Part shown: one piece after another, positions 48,918 through 58,974 of the stretch
Position numbering within the stretch: position 1 is the stretch's first letter
Layout: every line of letters starts with the position of its first letter
Assembly (NCBI GenBank): GCA_030654695.1
Contig: JAURWY010000017.1
Span: 1-64,000, forward strand
Direction of reading: 5' to 3'
DNA: 64,000 nt
Source of the DNA: Polaromonas sp.
GTDB lineage: Bacteria; Pseudomonadota; Gammaproteobacteria; Burkholderiales; Burkholderiaceae_C
Position numbers and translations under genes: made by a program
Notes under the pieces: generated by a model
The model's input: only the letters and a program-made list of their open reading frames with translations
The model's database searches: none
Told to the model about the DNA's origin: nothing

Positions 48918-51007
48918 TGCGTCTGCCTGACACCTCACTGAGCCGCGAAGGCAGAGACACGCTCTGGCTATTGTGTGTACTCACCTTGAGCATCTTGCCC
49001 CACATGACGCGCCTGCCACTGTGGTGTGCAGCAGGCGCAGCAGGCGCTATCGTCTGGCGCGCACAAATTGCTTGGAAAGATGGTGCACTGCCGCCACGAT
49101 GGGTGTTGATCACAAGCCTTATTGTGAGCGTGGCCTTGACGCTGTGGACATTTAACTCTTTGTTTGGCAGAGAGGCAGGCATCACACTGGTCACCCTGTT
49201 GGCTGGCCTTAAAACGTTGGAGCTGCGTGCGCGACGTGACGCCTTTGTGATCACCTCCCTCGGCTTCTTCTTGATCCTCACGCAGTTTCTATACTCACAG
49301 AGTCTGCCTATTGCCGCCTTGATGCTGGTGGTATTGATGGGTTGGCTCACCGCTCTGGTGCTGGCACAACGCCCCACAGGTCGCCCATCTATCTGGTCGG
49401 CCGCAAAGGTCGCTGGCAGAAGCGTATTGATGGGGCTGCCCGTGATGCTGGCCCTGTATGTCTTGTTCCCACGGCTTGGCCCTCTATGGAGCGTACCGAG
49501 TGATGCCGGACAGCACACTGGCTTATCAGACAAGATCACACTGGGCAATGTGGCTAACTTGGCTCAGGACGACAGTGTGGCCATGCGCATCCGGTTTTGG
49601 GGGGCCGTCCCTAAGGCGCGTGACATGTACTTCAGAGGCCCCGTTTTGGATGTATTTGACGGCAGCACATGGCAAACACGCGCATCCCTACCCGGCCTGA
49701 TGAGCATTGATGACAGCACCCCTTTGCGCGCCAGCGGGTCGGCGCTGAAGTACCAACTGACCCTTGAGCCCAACAAGATCGCAGCGATACCCTTGCTGGA
49801 GGGCACCTTAGCCGCATCCCCCACACCACCGGCAACGGAGCCCCAAATACGCCGAGACGGGCTGAACTGGGTCGCCAATCACCCACTGACTGAGCGATCA
49901 CAACTGGATGCCCAAGCATGGCAAGGCGTCAAACACGGCCCCACGCAAGCCAATGGCACACTGAACCTGTGGCTTCAATTACCAATGGGCTTCACCCCGC
50001 GCACCCGTCAATGGGCACACGATTTCAGACTACAGCCTTACCTGCAAAATGCAGATGAGTCGACCTTGTCCAATGCTGTTTTGCAGCACATCAGGCAATC
50101 ATCCTACCGCTACACCTTGTCACCGGGCGGCGGCGACAAGGATGACAAAGACAAGCCTCAACGCGATGCCATTGACCACTTCTGGGTAGACAGCAAAGCG
50201 GGATTTTGCGAACACTTTGCGACAGCCTACGTGGTGATCATGCGCGCCATGGGCGTCCCCGCCCGCGTGGTCACGGGCTTCCAAGGCGCGGAGTTAAACC
50301 CCGTTGATGGCCTGTACGTTGTGCGCAATAGCGATGCCCATGCTTGGGCTGAGTATTGGCAAGCCGGCGAAGGCTGGACACGCGTCGACCCGACCGCTGC
50401 CGTCGCACCCGAGCGGATCGACCACCCACGTCAAATTTTCCGCAACCTCGATGCGAGCAAGAATGTGGCATCCCAAATCAACGCCACACTCTGGGGCCCC
50501 TTGCGAGCCTATATGAATGCAGGCGACCACCGCTGGAACGTGTGGGTGCTTCAGTACTCACGGAACAAGCAAATGGCTTTATTAAAGGACTGGGGCGTCG
50601 CCTCGCCTGACTGGGTGGACCTGATTCGACTGTGTGGTGGGGTTCTCGTTGGCGTCAGCATGATGGGCCTCGTTTGGCTATGGTGGACACGTCCACGCTC
50701 ACCCAAAACGCCGTGGCACAAGCCACTCATGAGCGTACACAAGGCACTTGCCTCTGCAGGCATACCGGCCCCTGATAGCAGCCCGGCACCAGCAGCTGCA
50801 CTGAGTTGGATCAGCGCCATAAACCGCACAAAAAGAACGCTCGCACAAGACGCCATACAAGCCCGTTTGATCGCATCGTTGCAGCAACTCGATGCACTGC
50901 GATACGCACCACAATCAAGCAACCCACGCCAGATCAAACGTGATCGCATACAAATCGTCAGCAGCATTTCGCAGCTAGCCAAACAGTGGCGAACTACACT
51001 AAGCTGA
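48917..51007 (+). CDS. TgpA-like membrane transglutaminase (DUF3488/DUF4129)
   Basis: The 696-residue protein starts at the ATG at 48917, overlapping the DUF58 stop by one base (TGATG). There are about five N-terminal spans (residues 15-190, DUF3488), a periplasmic transglutaminase core with catalytic Cys431 (GFCEHFA), His475 (DAHAWAEY) and Asp491 (RVDPT), a late span near residue 590, and a cytoplasmic DUF4129-like tail. The full triad is present. It resembles TgpA of Pseudomonas aeruginosa; the substrate is unknown. Confidence 0.92.
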   Translation: MRLPDTSLSREGRDTLWLLCVLTLSILPHMTRLPLWCAAGAAGAIVWRAQIAWKDGALPPRWVLITSLIVSVALTLWTFNSLFGREAGITLVTLLAGLKTLELRARRDAFVITSLGFFLILTQFLYSQSLPIAALMLVVLMGWLTALVLAQRPTGRPSIWSAAKVAGRSVLMGLPVMLALYVLFPRLGPLWSVPSDAGQHTGLSDKITLGNVANLAQDDSVAMRIRFWGAVPKARDMYFRGPVLDVFDGSTWQTRASLPGLMSIDDSTPLRASGSALKYQLTLEPNKIAAIPLLEGTLAASPTPPATEPQIRRDGLNWVANHPLTERSQLDAQAWQGVKHGPTQANGTLNLWLQLPMGFTPRTRQWAHDFRLQPYLQNADESTLSNAVLQHIRQSSYRYTLSPGGGDKDDKDKPQRDAIDHFWVDSKAGFCEHFATAYVVIMRAMGVPARVVTGFQGAELNPVDGLYVVRNSDAHAWAEYWQAGEGWTRVDPTAAVAPERIDHPRQIFRNLDASKNVASQINATLWGPLRAYMNAGDHRWNVWVLQYSRNKQMALLKDWGVASPDWVDLIRLCGGVLVGVSMMGLVWLWWTRPRSPKTPWHKPLMSVHKALASAGIPAPDSSPAPAAALSWISAINRTKRTLAQDAIQARLIASLQQLDALRYAPQSSNPRQIKRDRIQIVSSISQLAKQWRTTLS

Positions 51008-51028
51008 GACAGACTCCTTCTCATTCGC

Positions 51029-52234
51029 TTGATCATGATCACCTTGCAGCCGGCCCCACGCGTACTCAACAGGTCGATGCTGATCAGCATAGCGACTGTC
51101 ATGCTGATCAGTGCTTGCGCCACAAGGCCCCCTGCTGCGTCTGTTGCAGTTGACAGCAGAGCACAGCAACCAAACATGGATACAGGCCTATCAACAGCAG
51201 CCCAGACCAAGCCCATCCCCAATGACCCGATCGTCGCCGGACGCGACCTGAGTGGCAACCCAGACCCCAACAGCTACGCTTACCGCGAAGACGCGAAACA
51301 ACTTGCTGCCGAATTAGCGCAATCCCAGGATCTGGATCCCAAATGGGTATGGGCCGCGCTGTCAAAAGCCAAAGTCAAAGACAGCGTCGCCAAACTGATG
51401 ATGCCAGCCCCTTCAGGCACGGCCAAAAATTGGGCGTTATACCGCAGCCGGTTCATAGAACCCATTCGGATTCGGGCAGGCGTGGCATTCTGGCGCGACC
51501 ACGAATCAGATTTAAAGCGAGCAGAAAAAACCTACGGCGTACCGGCCAACATCATTGCCGGCATATTGGGTGTTGAAACCATTTATGGTCGCCAGACTGG
51601 TACCTTCCGGGTACTGGATGTATTGACCACTTTGTCGCTCGACTTCCCAAAGGGACGAAGTGACCGCAGTTCATTTTTTAAAAATGAACTCGGACAGTTT
51701 CTCAAGCTCTGTCAAGAGCGCCAAATCACACCCGACACCATGCTGGGCTCATACGCAGGGGCCGTAGGTCTGCCCCAATTCATGCCGTCATCTATCAGGC
51801 GTTTTGGGGTTGACTTTGATGGTGATGGCCAGATCGACCTGATAAACAGCCCGGCTGACGCCATTGGTAGCGTGGCGCACTATTTGGTTGAGCACGGCTG
51901 GCAAGCCGCTTGGCCATCCTATTTCGACATCACACCGCCCAATAACGAATCTGCGTTAGCGACCTTACTGACCCCTGATATCGTGCCTAGTTTTTCTGCC
52001 ATGGCCATGCAGGACTTAGGTGCAAGCCTTTCAGAAGCTGGGCAAAAACATCCGGGACAACTGGCGCTGGTTCAACTTGAAAATGGCAACAATGCACCCA
52101 CCTTGGTGGCTGGCACCTCTAATTTCTATGCAATAACACGCTACAACCAATCAAGCTATTACGCATTGGCTGTTGTGCAGTTGGGAGAAGCCGTTGCCCG
52201 CGAAGTTACCCGTCAAAGCAACAAAAACCCCTGA
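51029..52234 (+). CDS. mltB: Lytic murein transglycosylase B family lipoprotein
   Basis: The 401-residue protein has a signal sequence with the lipobox LISAC (Cys30), giving an outer-membrane lipoprotein. The catalytic Glu183 lies in GVETIYGRQTG. Other family features are the GVPANIIAGILG lead-in, the SYAGAVGLPQFMPSS segment, and an EF-hand-like FDGDGQIDL. It cleaves the MurNAc-GlcNAc bond forming an anhydro product. Start choice among nearby Mets is uncertain. It lies close after the transglutaminase gene (21 bases) and may be co-transcribed. Confidence 0.93.
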   Translation: MIMITLQPAPRVLNRSMLISIATVMLISACATRPPAASVAVDSRAQQPNMDTGLSTAAQTKPIPNDPIVAGRDLSGNPDPNSYAYREDAKQLAAELAQSQDLDPKWVWAALSKAKVKDSVAKLMMPAPSGTAKNWALYRSRFIEPIRIRAGVAFWRDHESDLKRAEKTYGVPANIIAGILGVETIYGRQTGTFRVLDVLTTLSLDFPKGRSDRSSFFKNELGQFLKLCQERQITPDTMLGSYAGAVGLPQFMPSSIRRFGVDFDGDGQIDLINSPADAIGSVAHYLVEHGWQAAWPSYFDITPPNNESALATLLTPDIVPSFSAMAMQDLGASLSEAGQKHPGQLALVQLENGNNAPTLVAGTSNFYAITRYNQSSYYALAVVQLGEAVAREVTRQSNKNP

Positions 52235-52308
52235 CCGAATTACCCAAGCACGTGACGCCCAAGCCCACCCTTGAGCACACATAACTTTGATATAAAGTGT
52301 ATATTCCA

Positions 52309-52336
52309 TTGCAATTTTATATATTTCGTGTATAAA
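52309..52336 (+). promoter_or_regulatory. Possible sigma-70 promoter of the H-NS-like gene
   Basis: TTGCAA (52309-52314) and TATAAA (52331-52336) are separated by 16 bases inside a notably AT-rich gap. This would give a leader of about 60 bases before the ATG at 52405. The AT-rich tract could also bind H-NS-like protein for autoregulation. Confidence 0.45.
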
Positions 52337-52404
52337 ATCCCCACGCATTGATATCTATACGCAAGTATTCCCCGCCCGACTCGCAGGGCAGCAAAGGACA
52401 CCGC

Positions 52405-52740
52405 ATGAGCAACTACCAAGACCTTCTCGCACAAAAAGCAGCCCTTGAAAAGCAGGCTGCAGATCTAGACAAACAATTGAACGATGCACGCCGCGCAGAA
52501 CGCGCTGGCGTGATTGCTCAAATCAAATCGCTGCTGGTTGAGCACGGTTTGACCATTGCTGATCTGGGTGTGAAGGCAAGCGGCAAGGTTTCTACAGGCA
52601 GCGCATCGGCTGGTCGCAAAGTTGCGCCAAAGTATCGCAACAAAGAAACAGGTGAAACTTGGACAGGTCGTGGCCTGCAACCTAAGTGGATTAAAGCGGC
52701 CGTAGCCACTGGCAAGAAACTCGAAGAATTCATCATCTGA
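52405..52740 (+). CDS. H-NS-family nucleoid protein
   Basis: The 111-residue protein starts at the ATG at 52405 with an AAAGGA Shine-Dalgarno. The N-terminal half is a coiled-coil oligomerisation region (residues 1-45). A flexible linker precedes the C-terminal DNA-binding motif TWTGRGLQPKWI (near residue 85), the betaproteobacterial H-NS/BphC-like form of the QGR hook. It binds AT-rich DNA and silences transcription. It is a single gene ending at a clear terminator. Confidence 0.92.
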   Translation: MSNYQDLLAQKAALEKQAADLDKQLNDARRAERAGVIAQIKSLLVEHGLTIADLGVKASGKVSTGSASAGRKVAPKYRNKETGETWTGRGLQPKWIKAAVATGKKLEEFII

Positions 52741-52756
52741 AATAACTGATTCAGAC

Positions 52757-52788
52757 AAAAAGGCCAGTGCATATGCGCTGGCCTTTTT
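52757..52788 (+). terminator. Rho-independent terminator of the H-NS-like gene
   Basis: An 11-bp stem (52757-52767 with 52778-52788), extended inward by GCA/TGC, is followed by a T-run. It can also serve the convergent M16 peptidase gene because of the A-run on the other side. Confidence 0.85.
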
Positions 52789-52806
52789 TTATACCCGAGT
52801 CTTGTA

Positions 52807-55566
52807 TCAATGCTTCGCTTGCTTGAAGTCTCCTGCCAGCCCCATCACAAACTGTTCAGGCTTGAGATAGCGTCGCAAGGCCTGATTAACTTGATCTAAG
52901 GTCAGCGCCTCCAAGGCTGCATCGACTTGTGCCGCGACAGCAAATGTGCGGTTCAGATACAAGTTACTTCCCAGAACTGCAGCAAGACGCCCATCCTGCG
53001 CACGCCCCAAGCGCCTGAAGTTCAACAACCCACGCCGACCTGATTCAAACTCAGCCTGAGTGAAGCCCTGAGTCACGGCCCTGCTGATCTCTTCACGAAA
53101 AGCAACCTCGACCTTGTCCCGGTTCTGAGGCGCAAAGTTGATTGCGGCTACCCAGTGTGAATTAGCCTCAAGCTGACTCCATTGCACCGTGCTGTATACG
53201 CTGTAAGACAGGCCTTCTTTTTCGCGGATACGGTTCCACAAGCGCGAGTCACCTCCGGCACCAAGCAGGTGATTGGCCAATGTGAATGCCGCGTAATCGG
53301 GATCCCGATCACTCAGGGCCATCGGCAATACAACCGACATCGCCGCATTTTGCTTATCTGGCGTCTGCAAAACCAATCGAATAGGCTGCAAGGGCACCAA
53401 AGGGTTGGCAATACGCGCATAAACCTGCTCATTGCGCCAAGCACCAAAACCCGAGCTCAAAGCCTGCCGGGTAGCTGCTTCATCCAAATCACCCACGGCT
53501 GCAAATTCGGCGTTTTGCGCCGACAAAAATGTACGGTGAAATTGTTGCGCGCGATCAATTTGAACCGCGGCCCAGTCAGCACGGATTTGATCAAAGGTGC
53601 GCGCATACCTGACATCCCCGACGGGATACGGGTTGCCATGCCGAGAGAGGGCTTCATCCAAAACGGCCTCAGGCTCCTTGCTCTGCTCGTCAAGTGCCGA
53701 CAGCGCTTGCTGCTTGACCTCCTCCAGTGCGGCGGCCGGCAAGGCGGGGTGGCGCAAGATGTCAGAGACCAACGCAATCAGCGCTGGCAAATGCGCACGA
53801 CGTGTGGACATGACGACGTTCAATTGCCCTGGTGCCGCAGAGAACCTCACTTCAGCTTGCAGGGCATCGAGCTTGTCCTCCACCTGCTGACGGCTCAAAG
53901 TCAAGGTACCCTTGTCCAATAAGGCGGCCAATGCCGTTGGCGTTTCACCCCAATTGGCGAGCGACTTCTCATCACCGTAACGCAAAGTCAATGTCGCCTT
54001 GACGGCCTGCCCTCGTGTTGATTTAGGCAGCAAAGCCACCTTCATACCCGATGGCAGCTGAAGCCTCTGAGTACGGGCCTCAATATTAGCGGGGCTGGCA
54101 TCGAAGCTTTCCGCCTGAGCTTGCGCACCTTGTGCTTTGAAATCCTTCAAGGCAGCAGCGACATCAACGCGCTCCGGTTGCTGCGCTCGCTCAGGCGATG
54201 CGGTTGGAATATATTCACCCAAAGTGCGATTGGACTTAACAAACACTTGCTGCGCCACCCGCTGCACATCCGGCAAGGTCACGTTCTTGACCCTGTCTCG
54301 ACTCAAGAAAAACAAGCGCCAATCACCCAGCGCAACAGACTCGGATAGCGCGACGCCCACACGTTGCGGGTCAGAAAACCCCATGTCCCATGATTTAAGC
54401 CATTTGGACTTGGCCCTGTCCAACTCTGCCTGCGTCACAGGCTGGCTTTTGAAGGACTCAACTACATCCAATAAAGCATGCCTGGATACGGCCAAATCTT
54501 GCTGCGCAGAGAGCTGTGCGCCGAGCAAGATATAACCCGGATCAGCCAATCCTTGTGAGAAGCCAAACACCCCCGCAGCCAATTGCTTCTCGGTCATCGC
54601 CTTGTGCAGCCGCCCGGAGGGCTCATCGCCCAAAATGACGGATAACAGTTGGACAGCCGCGTAATCAGCATGCGAGCCTGGCACAACATGGTAGCCCGCA
54701 TAAAGCAGCGGTGTCCCACCAGTCCGGCGTAAAGTCACCGCACGCTCACCGTCCTGCACAGGGTCCAGCGTATACAAGGTCGGCAACATCCGCTTTGGTT
54801 TGGGTATGTCACCGAATGCCTGCGCCACCCAAGCCAATACCTTGGTCTGATTAAACTTACCAGACACGATCAATGTGGCGTTATCTGGCTGGTAGTAACG
54901 GCGATAAAAAGCCTGCAAACGGCTGATGTCCACACCCTCAACGTCGGTACGTGCGCCAATCGTCGCCTTGCCGTAGTTGTGCCACTGGAACATGGCTGCA
55001 ACTGTTTTCTCAAGCAAGACGCGGCCAGCGTCATTCTCACCCATCTCCATCTCGTTGCGAACCACGGTCATTTCACTGTCCAGGTCCCGCCTAGCGATGA
55101 AACTGTGGGTCATCGCATCGGCTTGCCATTGCAAGTACCAATGCAAGTTATCGTCGTTGGCCGCAAAACTGGCGAAGTAATTGGTGCGGTCGTACCAAGT
55201 ACTGCCGTTGGCATTGAAGCCCCGTTTATTGAAGTCCGACCAAACTTTCGGATAACGCGGGGAACCCTTGAACATGAGGTGCTCAAGCAAATGCGCCATC
55301 CCCGTTTCGCCATAACTTTCATGCCGCGAACCGACCCGATAAGTGACGTTGACCGTCGTGGTCGGTTTGGAATCATCGGGGATCAACAAGACCTGCAGGC
55401 CGTTGGCCATTTTGTACTCAGTGATGCCCTCTACCGACGTCACCGCAACAGCTTGCCTAGCGCTAGCCGCATAGGACGGATCCAGCCAAGCTGAGGCCAG
55501 CAACGCAGTCCACACCCCTAAGGCGAAACGCAGGGATTTACCGGAAACAATCACACGAACAGACAT
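52807..55566 (-). CDS. M16 family zinc metallopeptidase, two-domain
   Basis: The 919-residue exported protein has a signal peptide at its N terminus (to about residue 34). The first M16 half carries the inverted zinc motif HLLEH (His92, Glu95, His96) and a downstream Glu in NEMEMGEN. The second half (from about residue 480) keeps the fold but lacks HxxEH, as in pitrilysin-type fused proteases. It degrades peptides in the periplasm or at the envelope. It is a single gene convergent with the H-NS gene. Confidence 0.93.
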   Translation of the reverse strand: MSVRVIVSGKSLRFALGVWTALLASAWLDPSYAASARQAVAVTSVEGITEYKMANGLQVLLIPDDSKPTTTVNVTYRVGSRHESYGETGMAHLLEHLMFKGSPRYPKVWSDFNKRGFNANGSTWYDRTNYFASFAANDDNLHWYLQWQADAMTHSFIARRDLDSEMTVVRNEMEMGENDAGRVLLEKTVAAMFQWHNYGKATIGARTDVEGVDISRLQAFYRRYYQPDNATLIVSGKFNQTKVLAWVAQAFGDIPKPKRMLPTLYTLDPVQDGERAVTLRRTGGTPLLYAGYHVVPGSHADYAAVQLLSVILGDEPSGRLHKAMTEKQLAAGVFGFSQGLADPGYILLGAQLSAQQDLAVSRHALLDVVESFKSQPVTQAELDRAKSKWLKSWDMGFSDPQRVGVALSESVALGDWRLFFLSRDRVKNVTLPDVQRVAQQVFVKSNRTLGEYIPTASPERAQQPERVDVAAALKDFKAQGAQAQAESFDASPANIEARTQRLQLPSGMKVALLPKSTRGQAVKATLTLRYGDEKSLANWGETPTALAALLDKGTLTLSRQQVEDKLDALQAEVRFSAAPGQLNVVMSTRRAHLPALIALVSDILRHPALPAAALEEVKQQALSALDEQSKEPEAVLDEALSRHGNPYPVGDVRYARTFDQIRADWAAVQIDRAQQFHRTFLSAQNAEFAAVGDLDEAATRQALSSGFGAWRNEQVYARIANPLVPLQPIRLVLQTPDKQNAAMSVVLPMALSDRDPDYAAFTLANHLLGAGGDSRLWNRIREKEGLSYSVYSTVQWSQLEANSHWVAAINFAPQNRDKVEVAFREEISRAVTQGFTQAEFESGRRGLLNFRRLGRAQDGRLAAVLGSNLYLNRTFAVAAQVDAALEALTLDQVNQALRRYLKPEQFVMGLAGDFKQAKH

Positions 55567-55637
55567 GGGCGCAGACCAAGTTATGTCGACGTTAATCAGC
55601 AGGCAGCTGATGTAGCTGCGCTTGCGTATTTTGGCTA

Positions 55638-56135
55638 TTACGGGGCAGCAGGCGCGGTGACCTTAGGGGCCAACATCACGCGCGTCTTGCCAGCCGTCGT
55701 CACCAAAATAACAGCGTCACCTGGTTTGAAGTTTTCACTGCCCTTGGCCTGAACTATGGCCCTTCGCTGACCGTTGGCCATCTGCAGCAGGATCTCCAGC
55801 GCATCCTCACGGGTACCCATACGCTCAACGGCGTTACCGGCGACAGCACCAACCACGGCACCGACCACGCCAATCATGGCCGAACTGCGGTTGTTACTGG
55901 AGCCACCCATACCAGCGACACCCCCGAGTACAGCACCCGTCGCACCACCGATACCACTTTGATTGCCATCAACCACGACGACTCGGGTGCTCAACACCAC
56001 AGCATCATCAATTTGAGACAAGCGTTGCGCATCGCCAGGCTTGATCACATCCGGGCTGGTTGTCGAACAAGCCGCCAAGACGCAAAGGGACAAGGCCGCG
56101 GCAGTTTTTGCGCAGATCGTTAACGTGTGTTTCAT
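55638..56135 (-). CDS. Glycine-zipper outer-membrane lipoprotein (SlyB/Pcp-like)
   Basis: The 165-residue protein starts at the ATG at 56135; an upstream in-frame ATG at 56156 is less likely. The lipobox LAAC gives Cys22. The middle holds a Gly-rich hydrophobic zipper (GIGGATGAVLGGVAGMGG and GVVGAVVGAVAGNAVE), the 2TM glycine-zipper domain. A small C-terminal beta domain follows. Such lipoproteins sit in the outer membrane and respond to envelope stress. It is a single gene after the M16 peptidase gene's start region. Confidence 0.85.
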   Translation of the reverse strand: MKHTLTICAKTAAALSLCVLAACSTTSPDVIKPGDAQRLSQIDDAVVLSTRVVVVDGNQSGIGGATGAVLGGVAGMGGSSNNRSSAMIGVVGAVVGAVAGNAVERMGTREDALEILLQMANGQRRAIVQAKGSENFKPGDAVILVTTAGKTRVMLAPKVTAPAAP

Positions 56136-56228
56136 CTCAGTCTCGCTCAAGTTCACAAGCCAAGCACACTGTTGTGCCTGTACCCTGCCACTTTAGCGCA
56201 GACAGCATCCCCACAATGTAAAGTAAAG

Positions 56229-57785
56229 CTAATCGGCAATGCCCAGCTCTTGGATTTTGCGGGTGATCGTATTGCGTCCAATGCCTAGCTTTTGGGCTGC
56301 CTCAATGCGGCGCCCTCGGGTCAAATCCAACGCAGTGTGAATCAGGGCAGCCTCAAACTGTCTGGTGAGTGCATCCCACACATCTGTTTGACCAGCCTCA
56401 AGACGCACATGGGCATCCCGTTCAAGGTCTTTCACCCAAGACGGTACAAGACCAAGATCCCCCCCGATTGCAGCAGGGCCATCAACCGCAAGGTCAACGC
56501 TAGCAATTGCCGCTAACAAGGGCTTAGCATCCTCAACAGTTAGAGCAGGCGCAGTCAAATCCCGCGCGATAACTGTGCCCACCTGCACCTCATCCACAGC
56601 GGTCGGCTCTGGCAAACGTGCAACATGTGTGCGCACATCAAGCAATTCAGGTGGCAAATCCTTGGTCTCGATGACCTGAGCCGGCGCCATCACGGTTAAC
56701 CAGTGACAAATGTTTTCCAGCTGACGCACGTTGCCGGGGAAGTCGAAACCAGTCAGCTTGGCAAGTGCCAGGTCAGAAATACGCTTAGCCTCGACACCCA
56801 GCTCCTTGGCGCTTTTTTGCAAAAAGAAACGCGTCAAGGTTGCGATGTCTTCACGACGCTCACGCAATGCGGGCAAGCGCAGGCGAATCACATTCAGCCG
56901 ATGGAACAAGTCCTCTCGGAAACCACCTTGGCGAACGCGCTCCTCTAGATTTTGGTGCGTGGCGGCAATCACGCGCACATTGCTTTTGAGTGGATGGTGG
57001 CCCCCGACACGGTAAAACTGACCATCGCTCAACACCCGCAGCAGGCGTGTTTGCAGATCAAAAGGCATGTCGCCGATTTCATCCAAAAACAAGGTGCCGC
57101 CATCTGCTTGCTCAAAGCGGCCCCGGCGCATAGTTTGGGCACCCGTGAATGCGCCACGCTCGTGACCAAACAACTCCGACTCAAGCAAGTCTTTGGGAAT
57201 GGCCGCTGCGTTGATGGCCACAAAAGGCCCACTCCCGCGTGAGCTGTGCTTATGCAAGGCATGCGCCACGAGCTCTTTACCTGAACCAGATTCACCCGTG
57301 ATGAGAACCGTCACGTTACTTTGACTCAAGCGCCCGATCGCACGAAAGACGTCTTGCATTGCAGGAGCCTGACCCAGCATCTCAGGCATTTGCGAGACAC
57401 GCTCGTCAATCACCTCTTCTCGCACACTCTCATCGACAGCGCGGCGAATCAACTCCACCGCTTTGGGCAAGTCAAACGGTTTGGGCAGGTACTCAAAAGC
57501 GCCGCCTTGGAAAGCCGACACGGCGCTGTCCAAATCTGAGTAGGCGGTCATGATGATGACGGGCAAGCCAGGCAGCCTGTCCTTGACTTTGGCCAGCAAA
57601 TCGATACCCGAACCACCAGGCATCCTGATATCTGACACCAGCACCTGTGGCTCGTCGTCGTCCAGCGCCGCCAACACATCGCGTGGATTGGTGAAAACAC
57701 GAACGGGTAGATTTTCTCGCGTCAGTGCTTTTTCAAGCACAAAACGAATGGATTGGTCGTCGTCAACGATCCAGATGGGTTTCAT
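56229..57785 (-). CDS. ntrC: Nitrogen regulation response regulator NtrC
   Basis: The 518-residue protein has a receiver domain with the phosphorylated Asp52 ([11 protein letters not shown]), a sigma-54 AAA+ domain with GESGSGKE, the GAFTGA loop (in [10 protein letters not shown]) and [11 protein letters not shown], and a C-terminal Fis-type helix-turn-helix ([17 protein letters not shown]). Phosphorylated by NtrB, it activates sigma-54 promoters such as glnA. It is encoded after ntrB with a gap of about 50 bases. Confidence 0.97.
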   Translation of the reverse strand: MKPIWIVDDDQSIRFVLEKALTRENLPVRVFTNPRDVLAALDDDEPQVLVSDIRMPGGSGIDLLAKVKDRLPGLPVIIMTAYSDLDSAVSAFQGGAFEYLPKPFDLPKAVELIRRAVDESVREEVIDERVSQMPEMLGQAPAMQDVFRAIGRLSQSNVTVLITGESGSGKELVAHALHKHSSRGSGPFVAINAAAIPKDLLESELFGHERGAFTGAQTMRRGRFEQADGGTLFLDEIGDMPFDLQTRLLRVLSDGQFYRVGGHHPLKSNVRVIAATHQNLEERVRQGGFREDLFHRLNVIRLRLPALRERREDIATLTRFFLQKSAKELGVEAKRISDLALAKLTGFDFPGNVRQLENICHWLTVMAPAQVIETKDLPPELLDVRTHVARLPEPTAVDEVQVGTVIARDLTAPALTVEDAKPLLAAIASVDLAVDGPAAIGGDLGLVPSWVKDLERDAHVRLEAGQTDVWDALTRQFEAALIHTALDLTRGRRIEAAQKLGIGRNTITRKIQELGIAD

Positions 57786-57837
57786 GCTGGCCTAAGGTGG
57801 TTGACATCCCGAACCGGATACGTTGTAGCGGCCGACT

Positions 57838-58974
57838 TCACGGTAAAGGTATCAGTATTTTGAATACCGTGTGTCCCGGTTCGCTCTCGCATTCGATGGT
57901 GCCTTGATGCTGTTGAACAAAGGTTTGAGCCAAAGTCAGGCCCAAGCCGGATCCCCCCTCACGCCCCGACACCAATGGGTAAAAAATGCGTTCGCGGATG
58001 GACTCCGGAATCCCCGGGCCGTTGTCTCCAATATGCAAGACCAGTGCCAGCCTGTACAAATGCCGATTGATGGTCACACGGCGTGCCACTCTTGTGCGCA
58101 AGGTAATCAGCGCATCACCCGTTGCGATGCGCTCGGACAAGACCTGAGCGGCGTTGTGCGCGATGTTCAAAACCGCCTGAATCAACTGTTCACGGTCGCC
58201 ACGGAACTCCGGAATGGAGGTGTCGTAATCGCGCCAGACCTTCAACCCTCTCGGGAACTCGGCCAGAATGAGTGTCCGCACACGCTCACACACATCATGG
58301 ATGTTCACGTCCCCAACAAGATGCGGGCTGCGGTGAGGCGCCAACAAGCGGTCCACTAACGCTTGCAGCCGATCTGCCTCGTGGATGATGACTTGCGTGT
58401 ACTCGGTCAGCGACTTGGATTCCAACTCCATCTGCAGCAATTGGGCGGAGCCACGGATGCCGCCAAGCGGGTTTTTAATCTCGTGTGCCAGATTGCGAAT
58501 CAGCTCTTTGTTGGCCTGAACCTGATCGAGCGCGCGCTCTTCACGCTCTTGCTTGGTCTGCTGCTCAACCTCAACCAACTCAATCAAGACCAAATCCTTG
58601 TAATCCAAGCGAGTAACGATCACTTGGATAGGCAACGGATCACCGGTGGCAATGTGCGTGTGACGCTTCAACTCAGCTTGCAGCCGACTCGTTGCGAACT
58701 CATTGTTGGCAACATCAAGAACGACCCCTTTGAGCAAAATAGGATCAACAAACCAATCGAAAATGGACTCGCGCAACAAACTGCGACGAGACAGGCCGAG
58801 GACCTCCTCAAAAGCAGCATTGGCAAAAAGGCATTGCCCTTGGGGATCAACGACAGCGACCATCGTCGCCAAGTAGTCAAAGGCATCCAAGCCAGAGGGC
58901 ATGGGCACATCGGGCATCACACCCTGCGAGGCGAGCTTGCCTGTGTCTGCTGCTTTGCGCATGCCCAACCTCAC
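57838..58974 (-). CDS. ntrB: Nitrogen regulation sensor histidine kinase NtrB
   Basis: The 378-residue cytoplasmic kinase has an N-terminal PAS domain (about residues 28-130) and the HisKA motif LAHEIKNPLGGIRGSAQLL with its phosphorylated His. The ATP lid has the usual N box (VLNIAHNAAQ), GDNGPGIP and GREGGSGLGLTLAQ. It has no transmembrane segment, as expected for NtrB controlled by PII. The start overlaps the preceding DUF4124 gene by 4 bases (ATGA), so it is translationally coupled. Confidence 0.96.
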   Translation of the reverse strand: MRLGMRKAADTGKLASQGVMPDVPMPSGLDAFDYLATMVAVVDPQGQCLFANAAFEEVLGLSRRSLLRESIFDWFVDPILLKGVVLDVANNEFATSRLQAELKRHTHIATGDPLPIQVIVTRLDYKDLVLIELVEVEQQTKQEREERALDQVQANKELIRNLAHEIKNPLGGIRGSAQLLQMELESKSLTEYTQVIIHEADRLQALVDRLLAPHRSPHLVGDVNIHDVCERVRTLILAEFPRGLKVWRDYDTSIPEFRGDREQLIQAVLNIAHNAAQVLSERIATGDALITLRTRVARRVTINRHLYRLALVLHIGDNGPGIPESIRERIFYPLVSGREGGSGLGLTLAQTFVQQHQGTIECESEPGHTVFKILIPLP